Of a stretch of 64,000 bases of DNA, positions 44,196 to 54,784 are shown piece after piece (position 1 is the stretch's first letter; each line of letters starts with the position of its first letter). The notes under the pieces are model-generated. The model did not search any database. It worked only from the letters and a program-made list of their open reading frames with translations, and had not been told where the DNA came from. Source of the DNA: Huaxiibacter chinensis (GTDB lineage Bacteria; Pseudomonadota; Gammaproteobacteria; Enterobacterales; Enterobacteriaceae); NCBI RefSeq assembly GCF_022171985.1, contig NZ_JAJVHF010000010.1, positions 51,942 to 115,941 of the forward strand. The letters are read 5' to 3'. Position numbers and translations under genes: made by a program.

Positions 44196-44355
44196 ATTTT
44201 ATCCTCGTTATCTTTTCCTGCCGCGCAACCTTACATTATTCAGCATTAGCAACGCTTTCAGAATATTCCATAAACCGTCTAATTAGTCGTGACTCACTTC
44301 AGATATTAAAATTCTGGACTAGACTGAATGTGAACACCAAATTATGGAGGATCGT

Positions 44356-44682
44356 ATGTTTAACAGACCGAACCGAAACGATATTAATGACGACACTCAG
44401 GACATTCGTAATGATGTCAGCCAATTAGCCGACACGCTGGAAGATGTGCTGAAATCCTGGGGATCGGATGCTAAGGACGAAGCAGATACCGCAAAACGTA
44501 AGGCTCAGTCTTTGCTGCGTGAAACCCGCGCCCGCATGAACGGTCGCTCTCGTACTACGCAAGCGGCCTGCGCTGCGATGGGCTGCGCGAACACCTTCAT
44601 TCGTGAAAAACCCATGTGCGCGATTGGGACCATCGCGGCGGTAGGCATTTTTATCGGTGCCCTGCTCACACTACGTAAATAA
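44356..44682 (+). CDS. ygaM: YgaM, ElaB/YqjD-type ribosome/membrane protein
   Basis: This 108-residue protein belongs to the ElaB/YqjD/YgaM DUF883 family. A charged helical N-terminal part (DIRNDVSQLADTLEDVLKSW, KDEADTAKRKAQSLLRETR) is followed by one C-terminal membrane helix (GTIAAVGIFIGALLTLRK). Paralogues anchor ribosomes to the membrane in stationary phase. The start at 44356 uses the GGAGG upstream; an ATG at 44344 overlaps it. It is followed by a strong terminator and then the nrd operon. Confidence 0.93.
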   Translation: MFNRPNRNDINDDTQDIRNDVSQLADTLEDVLKSWGSDAKDEADTAKRKAQSLLRETRARMNGRSRTTQAACAAMGCANTFIREKPMCAIGTIAAVGIFIGALLTLRK

Positions 44683-44700
44683 GCTTTTTTGTGCCAACTG

Positions 44701-44738
44701 GCCCCCGTTCGCTGACGTGAACGGGGGCAAATTTTTTT
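44701..44738 (+). terminator. Terminator of ygaM
   Basis: GCCCCCGTTC (44701-44710) pairs perfectly with GAACGGGGGC (44719-44728), loop 8 nt, followed by AAATTTTTTT. This is a strong intrinsic terminator isolating the nrd operon. Confidence 0.93.
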
Positions 44739-44812
44739 CTGTTGTCTAAAAATCCCGCACAGCAAGGCCCTCCGCACTCCTGGACGTACTGACGAACCGC
44801 AATGCTGAAATT

Positions 44813-44859
44813 CCCATATCTTGTATGGTTGAAACTTAATCCAACTACATCTAGTATTC
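44813..44859 (+). promoter_or_regulatory. Candidate tandem NrdR boxes upstream of nrdH
   Basis: Two imperfect 16-bp dyads, CCCATATCTTGTATGG (44813-44828) and ACTACATCTAGTATTC (44844-44859), are centred 31 bp apart. Three helical turns is the spacing typical of paired NrdR boxes before enterobacterial nrd operons. Assignment rests on spacing, symmetry and position. Confidence 0.55.
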
Positions 44860-44926
44860 CTTTTAAAGAAGTCCAGCTACCCGACGCGTTCATTCGCGCC
44901 TTAACTTTATTATAAATGGGAATGCG

Positions 44927-44945
44927 AATCATGATAATTACTATT
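44927..44945 (+). promoter_or_regulatory. Fur-like box over the nrdH start codon
   Basis: AATCATGATAATTACTATT matches 14 of 19 positions of the Fur consensus GATAATGATAATCATTATC and includes the ATG I assign to nrdH. Fur repression of nrdHIEF under iron sufficiency is established in E. coli. Confidence 0.6.
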
Positions 44946-45170
44946 TACACTCGTAACGACTGTGTACAGTGCCACGCCACCAAACGCGCAATGGAAAGTC
45001 GTGGCGTAGCCTTCGAAATGGTGAACGTGGACAGCGTACCCGATGCAGCCGAAACCCTGCGGGCAAAAGGTTTTCGTCAGCTTCCCGTCGTGATCGCCGG
45101 CGAGACGAGCTGGTCAGGGTTTCGACCCGATATGATTAACCGCCTTCAGACCCAGGCCGCCAGCGCATGA
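44931..45170 (+). CDS. nrdH: NrdH, glutaredoxin-like electron donor
   Basis: This 79-residue redoxin has the active-site motif CVQC and the NrdH C-terminal [10 protein letters not shown]. It delivers electrons to the class Ib ribonucleotide reductase NrdEF. I set the start at 44931 ([10 protein letters not shown]), with GGGA nine bases upstream; ATGs at 44916 and 44922 sit on or next to that site. It is the first gene of nrdHIEF and overlaps nrdI by 4 bp. Confidence 0.93.
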   Translation: MIITIYTRNDCVQCHATKRAMESRGVAFEMVNVDSVPDAAETLRAKGFRQLPVVIAGETSWSGFRPDMINRLQTQAASA

Positions 45171-45577
45171 GTCTCCTCGTCTACTTTTCCAGCAGTTCGG
45201 AAAACACGCTTCGTTTTATTGAACGGGTCGGACTTCCTTCAGTTCGTATTCCCCTCAACGAGCGTGAACGTATTCAGATAGACGAACCTTATATTCTGGT
45301 GGTCCCCAGCTATGGCGGCGGCGGAACCGCGGGTGCGGTGCCGCGCCAGGTGATCCGCTTTCTTAACGATCCCGTTAACCGGACGCTGATTCGCGGCGTG
45401 ATCGCGGCAGGCAACCGTAATTTTGGCGAAGCATTTTGTCGCGCCGGGGATGTTATCTCTCAGAAATGCGCCGTGCCGTATCTCTATCGGTTCGAACTGA
45501 TGGGGACCCCGCAGGACGTAGAAAACGTGCGTAAAGGAGTAAACGAATTTTGGCAACGACAACCGCAGAACGCGTGA
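45167..45577 (+). CDS. nrdI: NrdI, flavodoxin-like activator of NrdF
   Basis: This 136-residue flavoprotein starts with the FMN-binding loop [14 protein letters not shown] and contains VVPSYGGGG and [15 protein letters not shown]. NrdI supplies the oxidant that builds the Mn(III)2-tyrosyl radical in NrdF. It overlaps nrdH by 4 bp and nrdE by 28 bp. Assignment is certain from sequence and context. Confidence 0.95.
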   Translation: MSLLVYFSSSSENTLRFIERVGLPSVRIPLNERERIQIDEPYILVVPSYGGGGTAGAVPRQVIRFLNDPVNRTLIRGVIAAGNRNFGEAFCRAGDVISQKCAVPYLYRFELMGTPQDVENVRKGVNEFWQRQPQNA

Positions 45578-47694
45578 TGCAGGGATCGATGGATTACCAC
45601 GCGCTAAATGCCATGCTGAACCTCTACGATCGTGAGGGGCGTATTCAGTTTGAAAAAGACGGTGAAGCGGTAGAGGCTTTTTTTGCCGCGCATGTCCGTC
45701 CGAATACCGTGACGTTTTCCACCACCACGGAACGCCTCGACTACCTGGTGAGCGAAGGCTATTACGAACAAGCGGTGCTGGCGCGTTATGACCACGCCTT
45801 TGTGGTGGCGCTGTTTGCACATGCGCACCAGAGCGGTTTTCGATTCAGCACGTTTCTGGGGGCCTGGAAATACTACACCAGCTATACGCTGAAAACGTTC
45901 GACGGCAAACGTTATCTTGAAAGCTTTGAAGACCGCGTTGTGATGGTGGCGCTGACGCTGGCGCAGGGCGATGAGGTTCTGGCACAAAAGCTCACAGACG
46001 ACATTCTGGCAGGACGGTTTCAGCCCGCGACGCCCACCTTCCTCAACTGCGGCAAAGCCCAGCGCGGTGAACTGGTCTCCTGCTTCCTGCTGCGCATTGA
46101 AGACAATATGGAGTCGATTGGGCGCGCGGTGAATTCTGCGCTGCAGCTTTCTAAACGCGGCGGCGGCGTGGCATTTTTGCTCTCTAATTTGCGTGAGGCC
46201 GGCGCGCCGATAAAGCGCATCGAAAATCAATCCTCCGGCGTTATTCCGGTGATGAAGATGCTGGAAGATGCCTTTTCCTACGCAAATCAGCTAGGAGCAC
46301 GCCAGGGTGCAGGCGCGGTCTATCTACACGCCCATCATCCGGATATCCTGCGCTTTCTTGATACCAAACGTGAAAACGCCGACGAAAAAATTCGCATCAA
46401 AACGCTTTCGCTGGGGGTCGTGATCCCGGACATCACGTTCCAGCTGGCGAAAGAGAATGCCGAAATGGCCCTTTTCTCACCCTATGATATTGAACGACTG
46501 TACGGAAAACCCTTTGGCGATATCGCCATCAGCGAGCATTACGATGAACTGGTCGCCGACGATCGCGTGCGCAAAAAATACATCAACGCCCGCGACTTCT
46601 TCCAGACCCTTGCAGAAATCCAGTTTGAATCTGGTTATCCGTACATGATGTACGAGGATACGGTGAACCGCGCCAACCCCATTGCCGGGCGCATTAATAT
46701 GAGCAACCTCTGCTCGGAAATTTTACAGGTCAACAGCGCGTCCACCTATGACGAAAACCTGGACTATGCGCAAACCGGAAAAGATATCTCCTGCAACCTG
46801 GGTTCGCTGAATATTGCCCACACGATGGATTCACCCGATTTCGGCAGTACGGTGGAAACCGCTATCCGCGGCCTGACGGCCGTGTCGGACATGAGCCACA
46901 TCCGCAGCGTACCGTCGATTGACGCGGGCAATGCGGCCTCGCACGCCATTGGGCTTGGCCAGATGAACCTGCATGGTTATCTGGCGCGGGAAGGTATTGC
47001 CTATGGCAGCCCGGAGGGGCTCGATTTCACTAATCTTTATTTCTATACCGTGACCTGGCATGCGCTTCATACCTCGATGATGCTGGCCCGGGAGCGCCAC
47101 CAGCGTTTCCGGGGCTTTGAACGCTCGCGTTACGCCAGCGGGGAATATTTTAAACAGTACCTGGAAGAGGAATGGCAGCCCAAAACCGAGAAAGTCCGTA
47201 GCCTGTTCGCTGAAGCCGGTATTACGCTTCCCACGTATGAAATGTGGCGGCAGTTGCGCGATGACGTGATGCAATACGGTCTTTACAACCAGAATCTTCA
47301 GGCCGTGCCGCCAACCGGGTCGATTTCTTATATTAATCATGCGACATCGAGTATCCATCCGATCGTTTCGAAAATCGAAATTCGTAAGGAAGGGAAAACC
47401 GGACGCGTCTACTACCCGGCTCCGTTTATGACCAACGAGAATCTGGCGCTCTACCAGGATGCCTATGAAATTGGGCCAGAGAAAATTATTGATACCTATG
47501 CCGAGGCGACCCGGCATGTCGATCAGGGCCTGTCGCTAACGCTCTTTTTCCCCGATACCGCCACGACACGCGACATCAATAAGGCGCAAATTTACGCGTG
47601 GAAAAAAGGGATTAAGACGCTCTATTACATTCGCCTGCGCCAGCTCGCGCTGGAAGGTACCGAAATCGAAGGCTGCGTATCCTGCGCGCTGTAA
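45550..47694 (+). CDS. nrdE: NrdE, class Ib ribonucleotide reductase large subunit
   Basis: This 714-residue protein reduces ribonucleoside diphosphates. It closely follows E. coli NrdE, with the active-site N-x-C-x-E in [15 protein letters not shown], the conserved block [17 protein letters not shown], and the C-terminal redox pair CVSC that accepts electrons from NrdH. The start is TTG at 45550 (MATTTAE), the same N-terminus as in E. coli, with AAAGGAG about ten bases upstream; the gene begins 28 bp inside nrdI. The class Ib N-terminus lacks the ATP cone of NrdA. Confidence 0.95.
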   Translation: MATTTAERVMQGSMDYHALNAMLNLYDREGRIQFEKDGEAVEAFFAAHVRPNTVTFSTTTERLDYLVSEGYYEQAVLARYDHAFVVALFAHAHQSGFRFSTFLGAWKYYTSYTLKTFDGKRYLESFEDRVVMVALTLAQGDEVLAQKLTDDILAGRFQPATPTFLNCGKAQRGELVSCFLLRIEDNMESIGRAVNSALQLSKRGGGVAFLLSNLREAGAPIKRIENQSSGVIPVMKMLEDAFSYANQLGARQGAGAVYLHAHHPDILRFLDTKRENADEKIRIKTLSLGVVIPDITFQLAKENAEMALFSPYDIERLYGKPFGDIAISEHYDELVADDRVRKKYINARDFFQTLAEIQFESGYPYMMYEDTVNRANPIAGRINMSNLCSEILQVNSASTYDENLDYAQTGKDISCNLGSLNIAHTMDSPDFGSTVETAIRGLTAVSDMSHIRSVPSIDAGNAASHAIGLGQMNLHGYLAREGIAYGSPEGLDFTNLYFYTVTWHALHTSMMLARERHQRFRGFERSRYASGEYFKQYLEEEWQPKTEKVRSLFAEAGITLPTYEMWRQLRDDVMQYGLYNQNLQAVPPTGSISYINHATSSIHPIVSKIEIRKEGKTGRVYYPAPFMTNENLALYQDAYEIGPEKIIDTYAEATRHVDQGLSLTLFFPDTATTRDINKAQIYAWKKGIKTLYYIRLRQLALEGTEIEGCVSCAL

Positions 47695-48663
<969 letters not shown>

Positions 48664-48752
48664 TCGTTCGTATGCGTTCACTAATTTAATTTAAAGGGAG
48701 ATAAATCTCTCATATATTTTCACATACTCTACACTGTCATTAGCCCTTCATA

Positions 48753-48781
48753 TTCACCTGAATTCCTCCGGTTCAGGTGAA
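48753..48781 (+). terminator. Hairpin in the nrdF-proV gap
   Basis: TTCACCTGAA (48753-48762) pairs perfectly with TTCAGGTGAA (48772-48781) around a 9-nt loop. The T-run is poor (ATTCTG). It probably marks the 3' end of the nrd transcript. The rest of the 331-bp gap (48664-48994) is AT-rich and holds the proU promoter. Confidence 0.6.
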
Positions 48782-48898
48782 ATTCTGCTGCACATTGACA
48801 AAAATTTCAGAAAAATTCGACCATCGCGCAGCCCTTATCTCATGGGAAATTCAGCCGTTTCGCTTATGGCAGAATTCATGCCACCCGCGGAGTGAGGG

Positions 48899-48926
48899 TT
48901 GTCTCAGATTCTGAGTATGTTAGGGT
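48899..48926 (+). promoter_or_regulatory. proU P2-type sigma-70 promoter
   Basis: TTGTCT (48899-48904) and TAGGGT (48921-48926) with a 16-bp spacer sit in a stretch (CTCAGATTCTGAGTATGTT) that, as I recall it, nearly matches the E. coli proU P2 promoter. In E. coli this promoter is induced by high osmolarity and silenced by H-NS through a downstream element that extends into proV. Confidence 0.75.
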
Positions 48927-48994
48927 ATGGCCTGGTAATTATTTCCATTGGTAATCATATTGACACTATTTAATAACGGGAAATATTCTATTGC

Positions 48995-50197
48995 ATGGCA
49001 ATTAAATTAGAAGTTAAGAATCTATACAAAGTATTTGGCGAGCATCCACAGCGCGCGTTCAAATATATCGAGAAAGGACTTTCGAAAGAACAAATTCTGG
49101 AAAAAACAGGGCTATCGCTTGGCGTTAAGAACGCCAGTCTGGCCATTGAAGAAGGCGAGATCTTCGTCATCATGGGGTTATCCGGCTCGGGTAAATCGAC
49201 CATGGTTCGCCTTCTCAATCGCCTGATTGAACCCACCCGCGGACAGGTACTGATTGATGGTGAAGATATTGCCAAAATATCAGACGCTGAGCTTCGTGAG
49301 GTGCGCAGGAAAAAGATTGCGATGGTCTTTCAGTCATTCGCGCTAATGCCACATATGACGGTACTGGAAAATACCGCCTTCGGTATGGAATTAGCGGGTG
49401 TTGCTGCTCAGGAACGCCAGGAAAAGGCGCTTGATGCATTACGTCAGGTGGGCCTTGAAAATTATGCACACGGTTATCCGGACGAACTCTCTGGCGGTAT
49501 GCGTCAGCGCGTTGGACTTGCCCGCGCATTAGCGATCAATCCTGACATATTATTAATGGATGAAGCGTTCTCTGCACTCGATCCATTAATTCGTACTGAG
49601 ATGCAGGATGAGCTGGTAAAACTCCAGGCGAAGCATCAGCGTACCGTGGTCTTTATTTCCCACGATCTGGACGAAGCAATGCGCATTGGCGATCGAATTG
49701 CCATTATGCAAAATGGCGAAGTGGTCCAGGTCGGCACGCCGGATGAAATTCTTAATAATCCGGCAAATGATTATGTCCGCACCTTCTTCCGTGGCGTGGA
49801 TATCAGCCAGGTATTCAGCGCGAAAGATATTGCCCGTCGCGCCCTGAACGGCATTATTCGCCGCACGCCCGGATTTGGCCCACGCTCCGCACTAAAGCTG
49901 TTGCAGGATGAAGACCGTGAATATGGTTATGTCATTGAGCGCGGCAATAAATATGTTGGCATTGTCTCCATTGATTCACTGAAGGCGGCACTCAGCGCCA
50001 ATCAGGGAATTGATGCGGCGCTGATCGACGCTCCGCTTGCCGTGGACGCCGAAACGCCGCTCAGCGAGTTGCTCTCCCATGTTGGACAGGCACCCTGTGC
50101 CGTGCCGGTTATTGGTGAAGAACAACAGTACGTCGGCATCATTTCAAAACGCATGTTGCTGCAGGCTTTAGATCGCGAGGGGGCAAACAATGGCTGA
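48995..50197 (+). CDS. proV: ProV, ATPase of the ProU glycine betaine/proline transporter
   Basis: This 400-residue ABC ATPase has Walker [10 protein letters not shown], signature [15 protein letters not shown], Walker [13 protein letters not shown], and two C-terminal CBS domains (about 280-395) that sense ionic strength in this family. It drives osmoprotectant uptake. It closely matches E. coli ProV from the first residues ([20 protein letters not shown]). The stop overlaps proW by 8 bp. The AT-richer first about 200 bp correspond to the H-NS downstream regulatory region of proU. Confidence 0.96.
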   Translation: MAIKLEVKNLYKVFGEHPQRAFKYIEKGLSKEQILEKTGLSLGVKNASLAIEEGEIFVIMGLSGSGKSTMVRLLNRLIEPTRGQVLIDGEDIAKISDAELREVRRKKIAMVFQSFALMPHMTVLENTAFGMELAGVAAQERQEKALDALRQVGLENYAHGYPDELSGGMRQRVGLARALAINPDILLMDEAFSALDPLIRTEMQDELVKLQAKHQRTVVFISHDLDEAMRIGDRIAIMQNGEVVQVGTPDEILNNPANDYVRTFFRGVDISQVFSAKDIARRALNGIIRRTPGFGPRSALKLLQDEDREYGYVIERGNKYVGIVSIDSLKAALSANQGIDAALIDAPLAVDAETPLSELLSHVGQAPCAVPVIGEEQQYVGIISKRMLLQALDREGANNG

Positions 50198-51251
50198 TCA
50201 ATCTAATCCGTGGGGAACCACAGACGCGGCGGACAGCGCCGCACAATCCGCAGATGCCTGGGGTACCCCGGCACCGGCTGACGGCGGCGGAACGGCTGAC
50301 TGGCTCAACAGCGCACCAGCCCCGGCACCTGAACATTTCAATATTATGGACCCGTTCCATAAAACGCTGATCCCGCTCGATAGCTGGGTTACCGAAGGCA
50401 TCGACTGGGTAGTGACGCATTTCCGTCCGGTATTCCAGGGTATTCGTGTACCGGTGGATTACATCCTCAACGGGTTCCAGCAACTGATGCTGGGCATGCC
50501 CGCGCCAGTGGCGATCGTGCTGTTTGCCTTGATTGCCTGGCAGTTTGGCAGCGCAGGAATGGGTATTGCAACGCTGATTTCCCTGATCGCTATCGGTGCC
50601 ATCGGCGCATGGTCCCAGGCGATGATCACCCTGGCGCTGGTTCTTACCGCCCTGCTGTTCTGCGTGATTATCGGACTGCCGACGGGAATATGGCTGGCGC
50701 GCAGTCCGCGTGCCGCCAAAATAATCCGCCCTCTGCTTGATGCGATGCAAACCACGCCGGCGTTCGTCTATCTGGTGCCTATCGTGATGCTGTTCGGCAT
50801 CGGTAACGTGCCAGGCGTGGTGGTCACCATTATCTTCGCCCTGCCGCCGGTTATTCGCCTGACCATCCTGGGGATTAATCAGGTGCCTGCGGATCTGATC
50901 GAAGCCTCACGCTCGTTTGGCGCAAGCCCGCGCCAGATGTTGTTTAAAGTGCAGCTGCCGCTGGCGATGCCCACCATTATGGCGGGGGTAAATCAGACGC
51001 TGATGCTTGCGCTCTCCATGGTGGTGATCGCCTCCATGATCGCCGTTGGCGGTCTGGGTCAGATGGTGCTTCGCGGGATTGGCCGTCTTGATATGGGGCT
51101 TGCCACCGTGGGCGGCGTGGGGATCGTGATCCTCGCCATTATTCTTGACCGCCTGACGCAGGCTGTCGGTCGCGATTCACGCAGTCGCGGCAATCGTCGC
51201 TGGTACACCACCGGCCCAGTCGGGTTGATCCTCCGCCCTTTCACAAAATAA
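50190..51251 (+). CDS. proW: ProW, permease of ProU
   Basis: This 353-residue inner membrane protein has a long hydrophilic N-terminal tail of about 100 residues rich in Ala, Asp and Pro, then about seven helices. It has the ABC coupling motif [27 protein letters not shown]. It forms the channel for glycine betaine and proline betaine. It overlaps proV by 8 bp and is followed 9 bp later by proX with AAGGAATAACG before it. Assignment is certain. Confidence 0.95.
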   Translation: MADQSNPWGTTDAADSAAQSADAWGTPAPADGGGTADWLNSAPAPAPEHFNIMDPFHKTLIPLDSWVTEGIDWVVTHFRPVFQGIRVPVDYILNGFQQLMLGMPAPVAIVLFALIAWQFGSAGMGIATLISLIAIGAIGAWSQAMITLALVLTALLFCVIIGLPTGIWLARSPRAAKIIRPLLDAMQTTPAFVYLVPIVMLFGIGNVPGVVVTIIFALPPVIRLTILGINQVPADLIEASRSFGASPRQMLFKVQLPLAMPTIMAGVNQTLMLALSMVVIASMIAVGGLGQMVLRGIGRLDMGLATVGGVGIVILAIILDRLTQAVGRDSRSRGNRRWYTTGPVGLILRPFTK

Positions 51252-51260
51252 GGAATAACG

Positions 51261-52259
51261 ATGCGACATACCGTACTTTTTGCCACAGCGTTTGCCACCC
51301 TCGTTTCGACCAGCACGTTCGCAGCAGAACTGCCGGGCAAAGGCGTGACCGTTCAACCCATTCAGAGCACCATTTCTGAAGAGTCTTTCCAGACGCTGAT
51401 CGTCAGCCGTGCCCTGGAAAAACTGGGCTATACGGTGAATAAGCCAAGCGAAGTCGATTACAACGTTGCCTATACCTCGATTGCATCTGGCGATGCGACC
51501 TTCACCGCGGTCAACTGGCAGCCACTGCACGATGACATGTACAGTGCTGCCGGCGGCGACAAAAAATTCTATCGTGAAGGGACCTACGTCACCGGTGCTG
51601 CCCAGGGCTATCTGATTGACAAGAAAACCGCTGAAAAATATCACATTACCAATATTGAACAGCTGAAGGATCCGAAGATTGCCAAACTGTTCGACACCAA
51701 TGGTGACGGCAAAGCCGATATGATGGGTTGCTCACCGGGCTGGGGTTGTGAAGCGGTGATTAACCACCAGAATAAAGCCTTTGATCTGGCCAAAACCGTC
51801 GACGTGAGCCACGGAAACTACTCCGCCATGATGGCTGACACCATTGCGCGCTTTAAAGAAGGTAAGCCGATTATCTATTACACCTGGACACCGTACTGGG
51901 TGAGCGATGTGATGAAACCCGGTAAAGACGTGGTATGGCTGCAGGTGCCCTTCTCCTCCCTGCCGGGCGAGCAGAAAGATATCGACACCAAACTGCCTAA
52001 CGGCATGAACTATGGTTTCCCGGTGAATACCATGCACATCGTGGCAAATAAAGCCTGGGCCGAGAAAAACCCGGCGGCGGCAAAACTGTTCTCGGTGATG
52101 AAATTGCCTCTGGCAGATATCAACGCCCAGAATGCGATGATGCATGAAGGTAAATCATCAGAAGCGGATGTTCAGGGTCACGTTGACGGCTGGATTAAAG
52201 CCCACCAGCAGCAGTTCGACGGCTGGGTAAAAGAGGCGCTGGCCGCACAGAAGTCATGA
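51261..52259 (+). CDS. proX: ProX, periplasmic glycine betaine-binding protein
   Basis: This 332-residue binding protein has a signal peptide cleaved near [10 protein letters not shown]. Its OpuAC-type lobes contain aromatic residues of the ligand cage ([26 protein letters not shown]) and a paired Cys in [11 protein letters not shown]. It hands betaines to ProVW. It is the last gene of proVWX and is followed directly by a hairpin array that probably ends or protects the transcript. Confidence 0.96.
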   Translation: MRHTVLFATAFATLVSTSTFAAELPGKGVTVQPIQSTISEESFQTLIVSRALEKLGYTVNKPSEVDYNVAYTSIASGDATFTAVNWQPLHDDMYSAAGGDKKFYREGTYVTGAAQGYLIDKKTAEKYHITNIEQLKDPKIAKLFDTNGDGKADMMGCSPGWGCEAVINHQNKAFDLAKTVDVSHGNYSAMMADTIARFKEGKPIIYYTWTPYWVSDVMKPGKDVVWLQVPFSSLPGEQKDIDTKLPNGMNYGFPVNTMHIVANKAWAEKNPAAAKLFSVMKLPLADINAQNAMMHEGKSSEADVQGHVDGWIKAHQQQFDGWVKEALAAQKS

Positions 52260-52263
52260 CAGC

Positions 52264-52490
52264 GGGTTCCCCTCTCTCACTGGGGAAGGGAACCGAACAC
52301 TGCTTTTCCCCTCTCCCTGGGGGGAGGGTAATAGACGCTGCCTTTCCCCCTCTCCCTGGAGAAGGGAACTGAACACTCCTTTCCCCTCTCCCTGTGGAAG
52401 GGAACTGAACACTCCTTTCCCCTCTCCCTGTGGAAGGGAACTGAACACTCCTTTCCCCCTCTCCCTGTGGGAGAGGGCCGGGGTGAGGGC
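52264..52490. repeat. Array of six 36-38-bp hairpin units after proX
   Basis: Six units of CCCCTCTCCCTG-type stem plus spacer GAACACTCCTTT follow the proX stop by 5 bp. The last units start at 52378, 52414 and 52450, a strict 36-bp period, and the older-looking ones are 37-38 bp. The right end GGGAGAGGGCCGGGGTGAGG (52469-52488) is the reverse complement of the left cap of the array at 34191. The remaining gap to 52616 is AT-rich and should contain the promoter of the transporter gene. Confidence 0.9.
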
Positions 52491-52616
52491 ATCACACCGC
52501 ACTTCTCCAGCGCTAAACCGCACAAACCAACACGCAACAAATCCCCTATATTCATTTACATCCGTTATGATTGGTTTCCGGAAAAATAATCACTTAATGA
52601 ATGATTCCAGACCCTC

Positions 52617-53801
52617 ATGACCAAAAATTCACACGATCTTAGCCCGGCGTTAATTCTGCTGATGTCAGTTGCTACTGGCCTGGCCGTCGCCAGTAATTAC
52701 TATGCCCAACCGTTGCTCGATACCATCGCGCGCGCTTTCTCCCTCTCCGCCAGTTCCGCTGGGTTTATCGTCACTGCCGCTCAGCTAGGTTACGCGGTGG
52801 GGCTGCTGTTTCTGGTGCCGTTAGGCGACATGTTCGAACGACGTCGGCTTATCGTCTGCATGACGCTGCTGGCCGCCGGCGGGATGCTTATCACCGCCTC
52901 CAGTCAGTCGCTGGCGATGATGATTCTGGGTACGGCGCTGACCGGACTCTTCTCCGTCGTCGCGCAGATTCTGGTTCCACTCGCCGCCACGCTCGCCGCC
53001 CCGGAGAAGCGTGGCAAAGTGGTCGGCACCATTATGAGCGGCTTACTGCTGGGCATCCTGCTGGCAAGAACCGTTGCCGGACTGCTGGCAAGTCTTGGCG
53101 GCTGGCGCACCGTTTACTGGGTCGCCAGCGTACTCATGGTTATTATGGCCCTGGCGCTCTGGCGTGGACTGCCCAAAGTGAAGCAGGAGAACCACCTGAA
53201 CTATCCGCAGCTTCTCGGGTCGGTTTTCGCGCTCTTCACACAGGATAAACTGCTGCGTACCCGCGCATTGCTTGGCTGTTTCACCTTTGCCAACTTCAGT
53301 ATCCTCTGGACGTCGATGGCGTTTCTTCTGGCCTCTCCGCCGTTTAACTATTCCGAAGGTGTAATCGGTCTCTTTGGCCTGGCGGGTGCAGCCGGCGCGC
53401 TGGGGGCACGTCCTGCGGGCGGGCTTGCCGATAAAGGGAAGTCGCACCTGACCACCACCGCAGGCCTGGTATTATTGCTGCTCTCCTGGGCCGCCATCTG
53501 GTATGGGCATATTTCTGTTCTGGCGCTGATTGTCGGTATTCTGGTGCTCGACCTCACCGTGCAGGGCGTCCACATCACCAACCAGACCGTGATTTATCGC
53601 GTCAATCCCGACGCACGTAATCGCCTGACGGCAGGTTACATGACCAGCTACTTTATTGGCGGGGCTGCAGGCTCGCTGATTTCAGCGTCGGCATGGCAGC
53701 ATGCAGGCTGGAGCGGCGTTTGCCTGGTGGGCACGGTGGTTGCTGCGCTTAATTTACTGGTGTGGTGGCGCGGATATCACCGCCAGGAAGCAATACACTA
53801 A
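52617..53801 (+). CDS. MFS transporter (YgaY-like)
   Basis: This 394-residue, 12-helix major facilitator has the loop 2-3 motif GDMFERRRLIVC and GARPAGGLADKGKSH in the second half, matching the drug/sugar exporter branch. Its place just after proX corresponds to E. coli ygaY, which is a pseudogene in K-12; here the frame is intact. The substrate is unknown. The start at 52617 (MTKNSHDL) has only a weak ribosome site. It ends before a long imperfect hairpin. Confidence 0.88.
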   Translation: MTKNSHDLSPALILLMSVATGLAVASNYYAQPLLDTIARAFSLSASSAGFIVTAAQLGYAVGLLFLVPLGDMFERRRLIVCMTLLAAGGMLITASSQSLAMMILGTALTGLFSVVAQILVPLAATLAAPEKRGKVVGTIMSGLLLGILLARTVAGLLASLGGWRTVYWVASVLMVIMALALWRGLPKVKQENHLNYPQLLGSVFALFTQDKLLRTRALLGCFTFANFSILWTSMAFLLASPPFNYSEGVIGLFGLAGAAGALGARPAGGLADKGKSHLTTTAGLVLLLLSWAAIWYGHISVLALIVGILVLDLTVQGVHITNQTVIYRVNPDARNRLTAGYMTSYFIGGAAGSLISASAWQHAGWSGVCLVGTVVAALNLLVWWRGYHRQEAIH

Positions 53802-53814
53802 CGTTTACAATGCC

Positions 53815-53846
53815 GTGGGGCGACTTAGGGTGTTAAGCCGCTCCAC
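53815..53846 (+). terminator. Long hairpin after the MFS gene
   Basis: A 13-pair stem with one GU pair and one mismatch (53815-53827 with 53834-53846) closes a 6-nt loop 14 bp after the stop. It is probably the terminator. The rest of the gap to 54128 contains the mprA promoter; a 72-codon GTG frame at 53891 is not supported. Confidence 0.65.
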
Positions 53847-54128
53847 AGTCTGTTAAGGTTAGCGTAATCATTTATGCCAGAAATTTTAATGTGAGTGACA
53901 TATTTACATTCAGTATGAATAGCTCAGACCTGAACGCTGCTCCTCGTCACCCCATCCCGTCTTTTCCGGGCGTACGCCCCACCGTTTCTGTGCTTACCGG
54001 GTCACGGATTTGCCCGGCGCTTTCTGACAGTAATATTCGCTCCACGGATATAACCGCACAAATAATTCATTTACATTATTTGTCACTGTCGTTACTATAT
54101 CGACTGTAATTAATGAGGTCATGCCCAA

Positions 54129-54659
54129 ATGGATAGTTCGTTTACGCCCATTGAACAAATGCTTAAATTTCGCGCCAGTCGTCACGAAGATTTCCCGTAT
54201 CAGGAGATTTTGCTGACGCGTCTTTGCATGCATATGCAAGGTAAGTTACTGGAAAACCGCAATAAAATGCTGAAAGCTCAAGGGATTAACGAGACGTTGT
54301 TTATGGCGTTGATTACGCTTGAGTCTCAGGAAGATCACAGCATTCAGCCTTCAGAACTGAGTTGCGCCCTGGGGTCATCCCGTACCAACGCGACCCGTAT
54401 TGCCGATGAGCTGGAGAAGCGTGGCTGGATTGAACGCCGCGAAAGCGACAACGACCGCCGCTGTCTGCATCTGCAACTGACCGACAAAGGTCACGAATTC
54501 CTGCGTGGAGTACTTCCTCCTCAGCACAACTGTCTGCATCAACTCTGGTCTGCGCTGAGTACGTCTGAGCGCGATCAACTCGAGCATATCACGCGCAAGC
54601 TGCTCACCCGTCTGGATCAGATGGATGAAGAGGGTGTCATTCTTGAGGCACTGAGCTAA
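54129..54659 (+). CDS. mprA: MprA (EmrR), MarR-family repressor of emrAB
   Basis: This 176-residue MarR-type winged-helix repressor closely follows E. coli MprA ([55 protein letters not shown] wing). It represses its own operon and is released by uncouplers, salicylate and nalidixic acid. It is the first gene of mprA-emrA-emrB; a hairpin lies between it and emrA. Confidence 0.95.
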   Translation: MDSSFTPIEQMLKFRASRHEDFPYQEILLTRLCMHMQGKLLENRNKMLKAQGINETLFMALITLESQEDHSIQPSELSCALGSSRTNATRIADELEKRGWIERRESDNDRRCLHLQLTDKGHEFLRGVLPPQHNCLHQLWSALSTSERDQLEHITRKLLTRLDQMDEEGVILEALS

Positions 54660-54702
54660 CGCGACGATCCGCTCAACCATCCAGATTTAATAAGAATTGA
54701 TA

Positions 54703-54730
54703 GGCCAGCACGTCACACTGCTGGCCTTTC
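54703..54730 (+). terminator. Hairpin between mprA and emrA
   Basis: GGCCAGCA (54703-54710) pairs perfectly with TGCTGGCC (54719-54726), followed only by TTTC. It is a possible partial terminator within the mprA-emrAB operon, which would set repressor and pump levels differently. Confidence 0.65.
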
Positions 54731-54784
54731 TGACAACAGGTCGGCTCAGCCGATGTGAAAATAAGAAGATCGTGGAGAACAACA

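Noticed and set aside
52264..52490. CRISPR array or coding repeat after proX
   Set aside because: There are no variable spacers, all units are variants of one CT/AG hairpin with a common linker, and the antisense frames through it are only repeat translation.
53891..54109. 72-codon GTG-start frame upstream of mprA
   Set aside because: No ribosome site, no recognisable protein features, and it covers the region expected to hold the mprA promoter.
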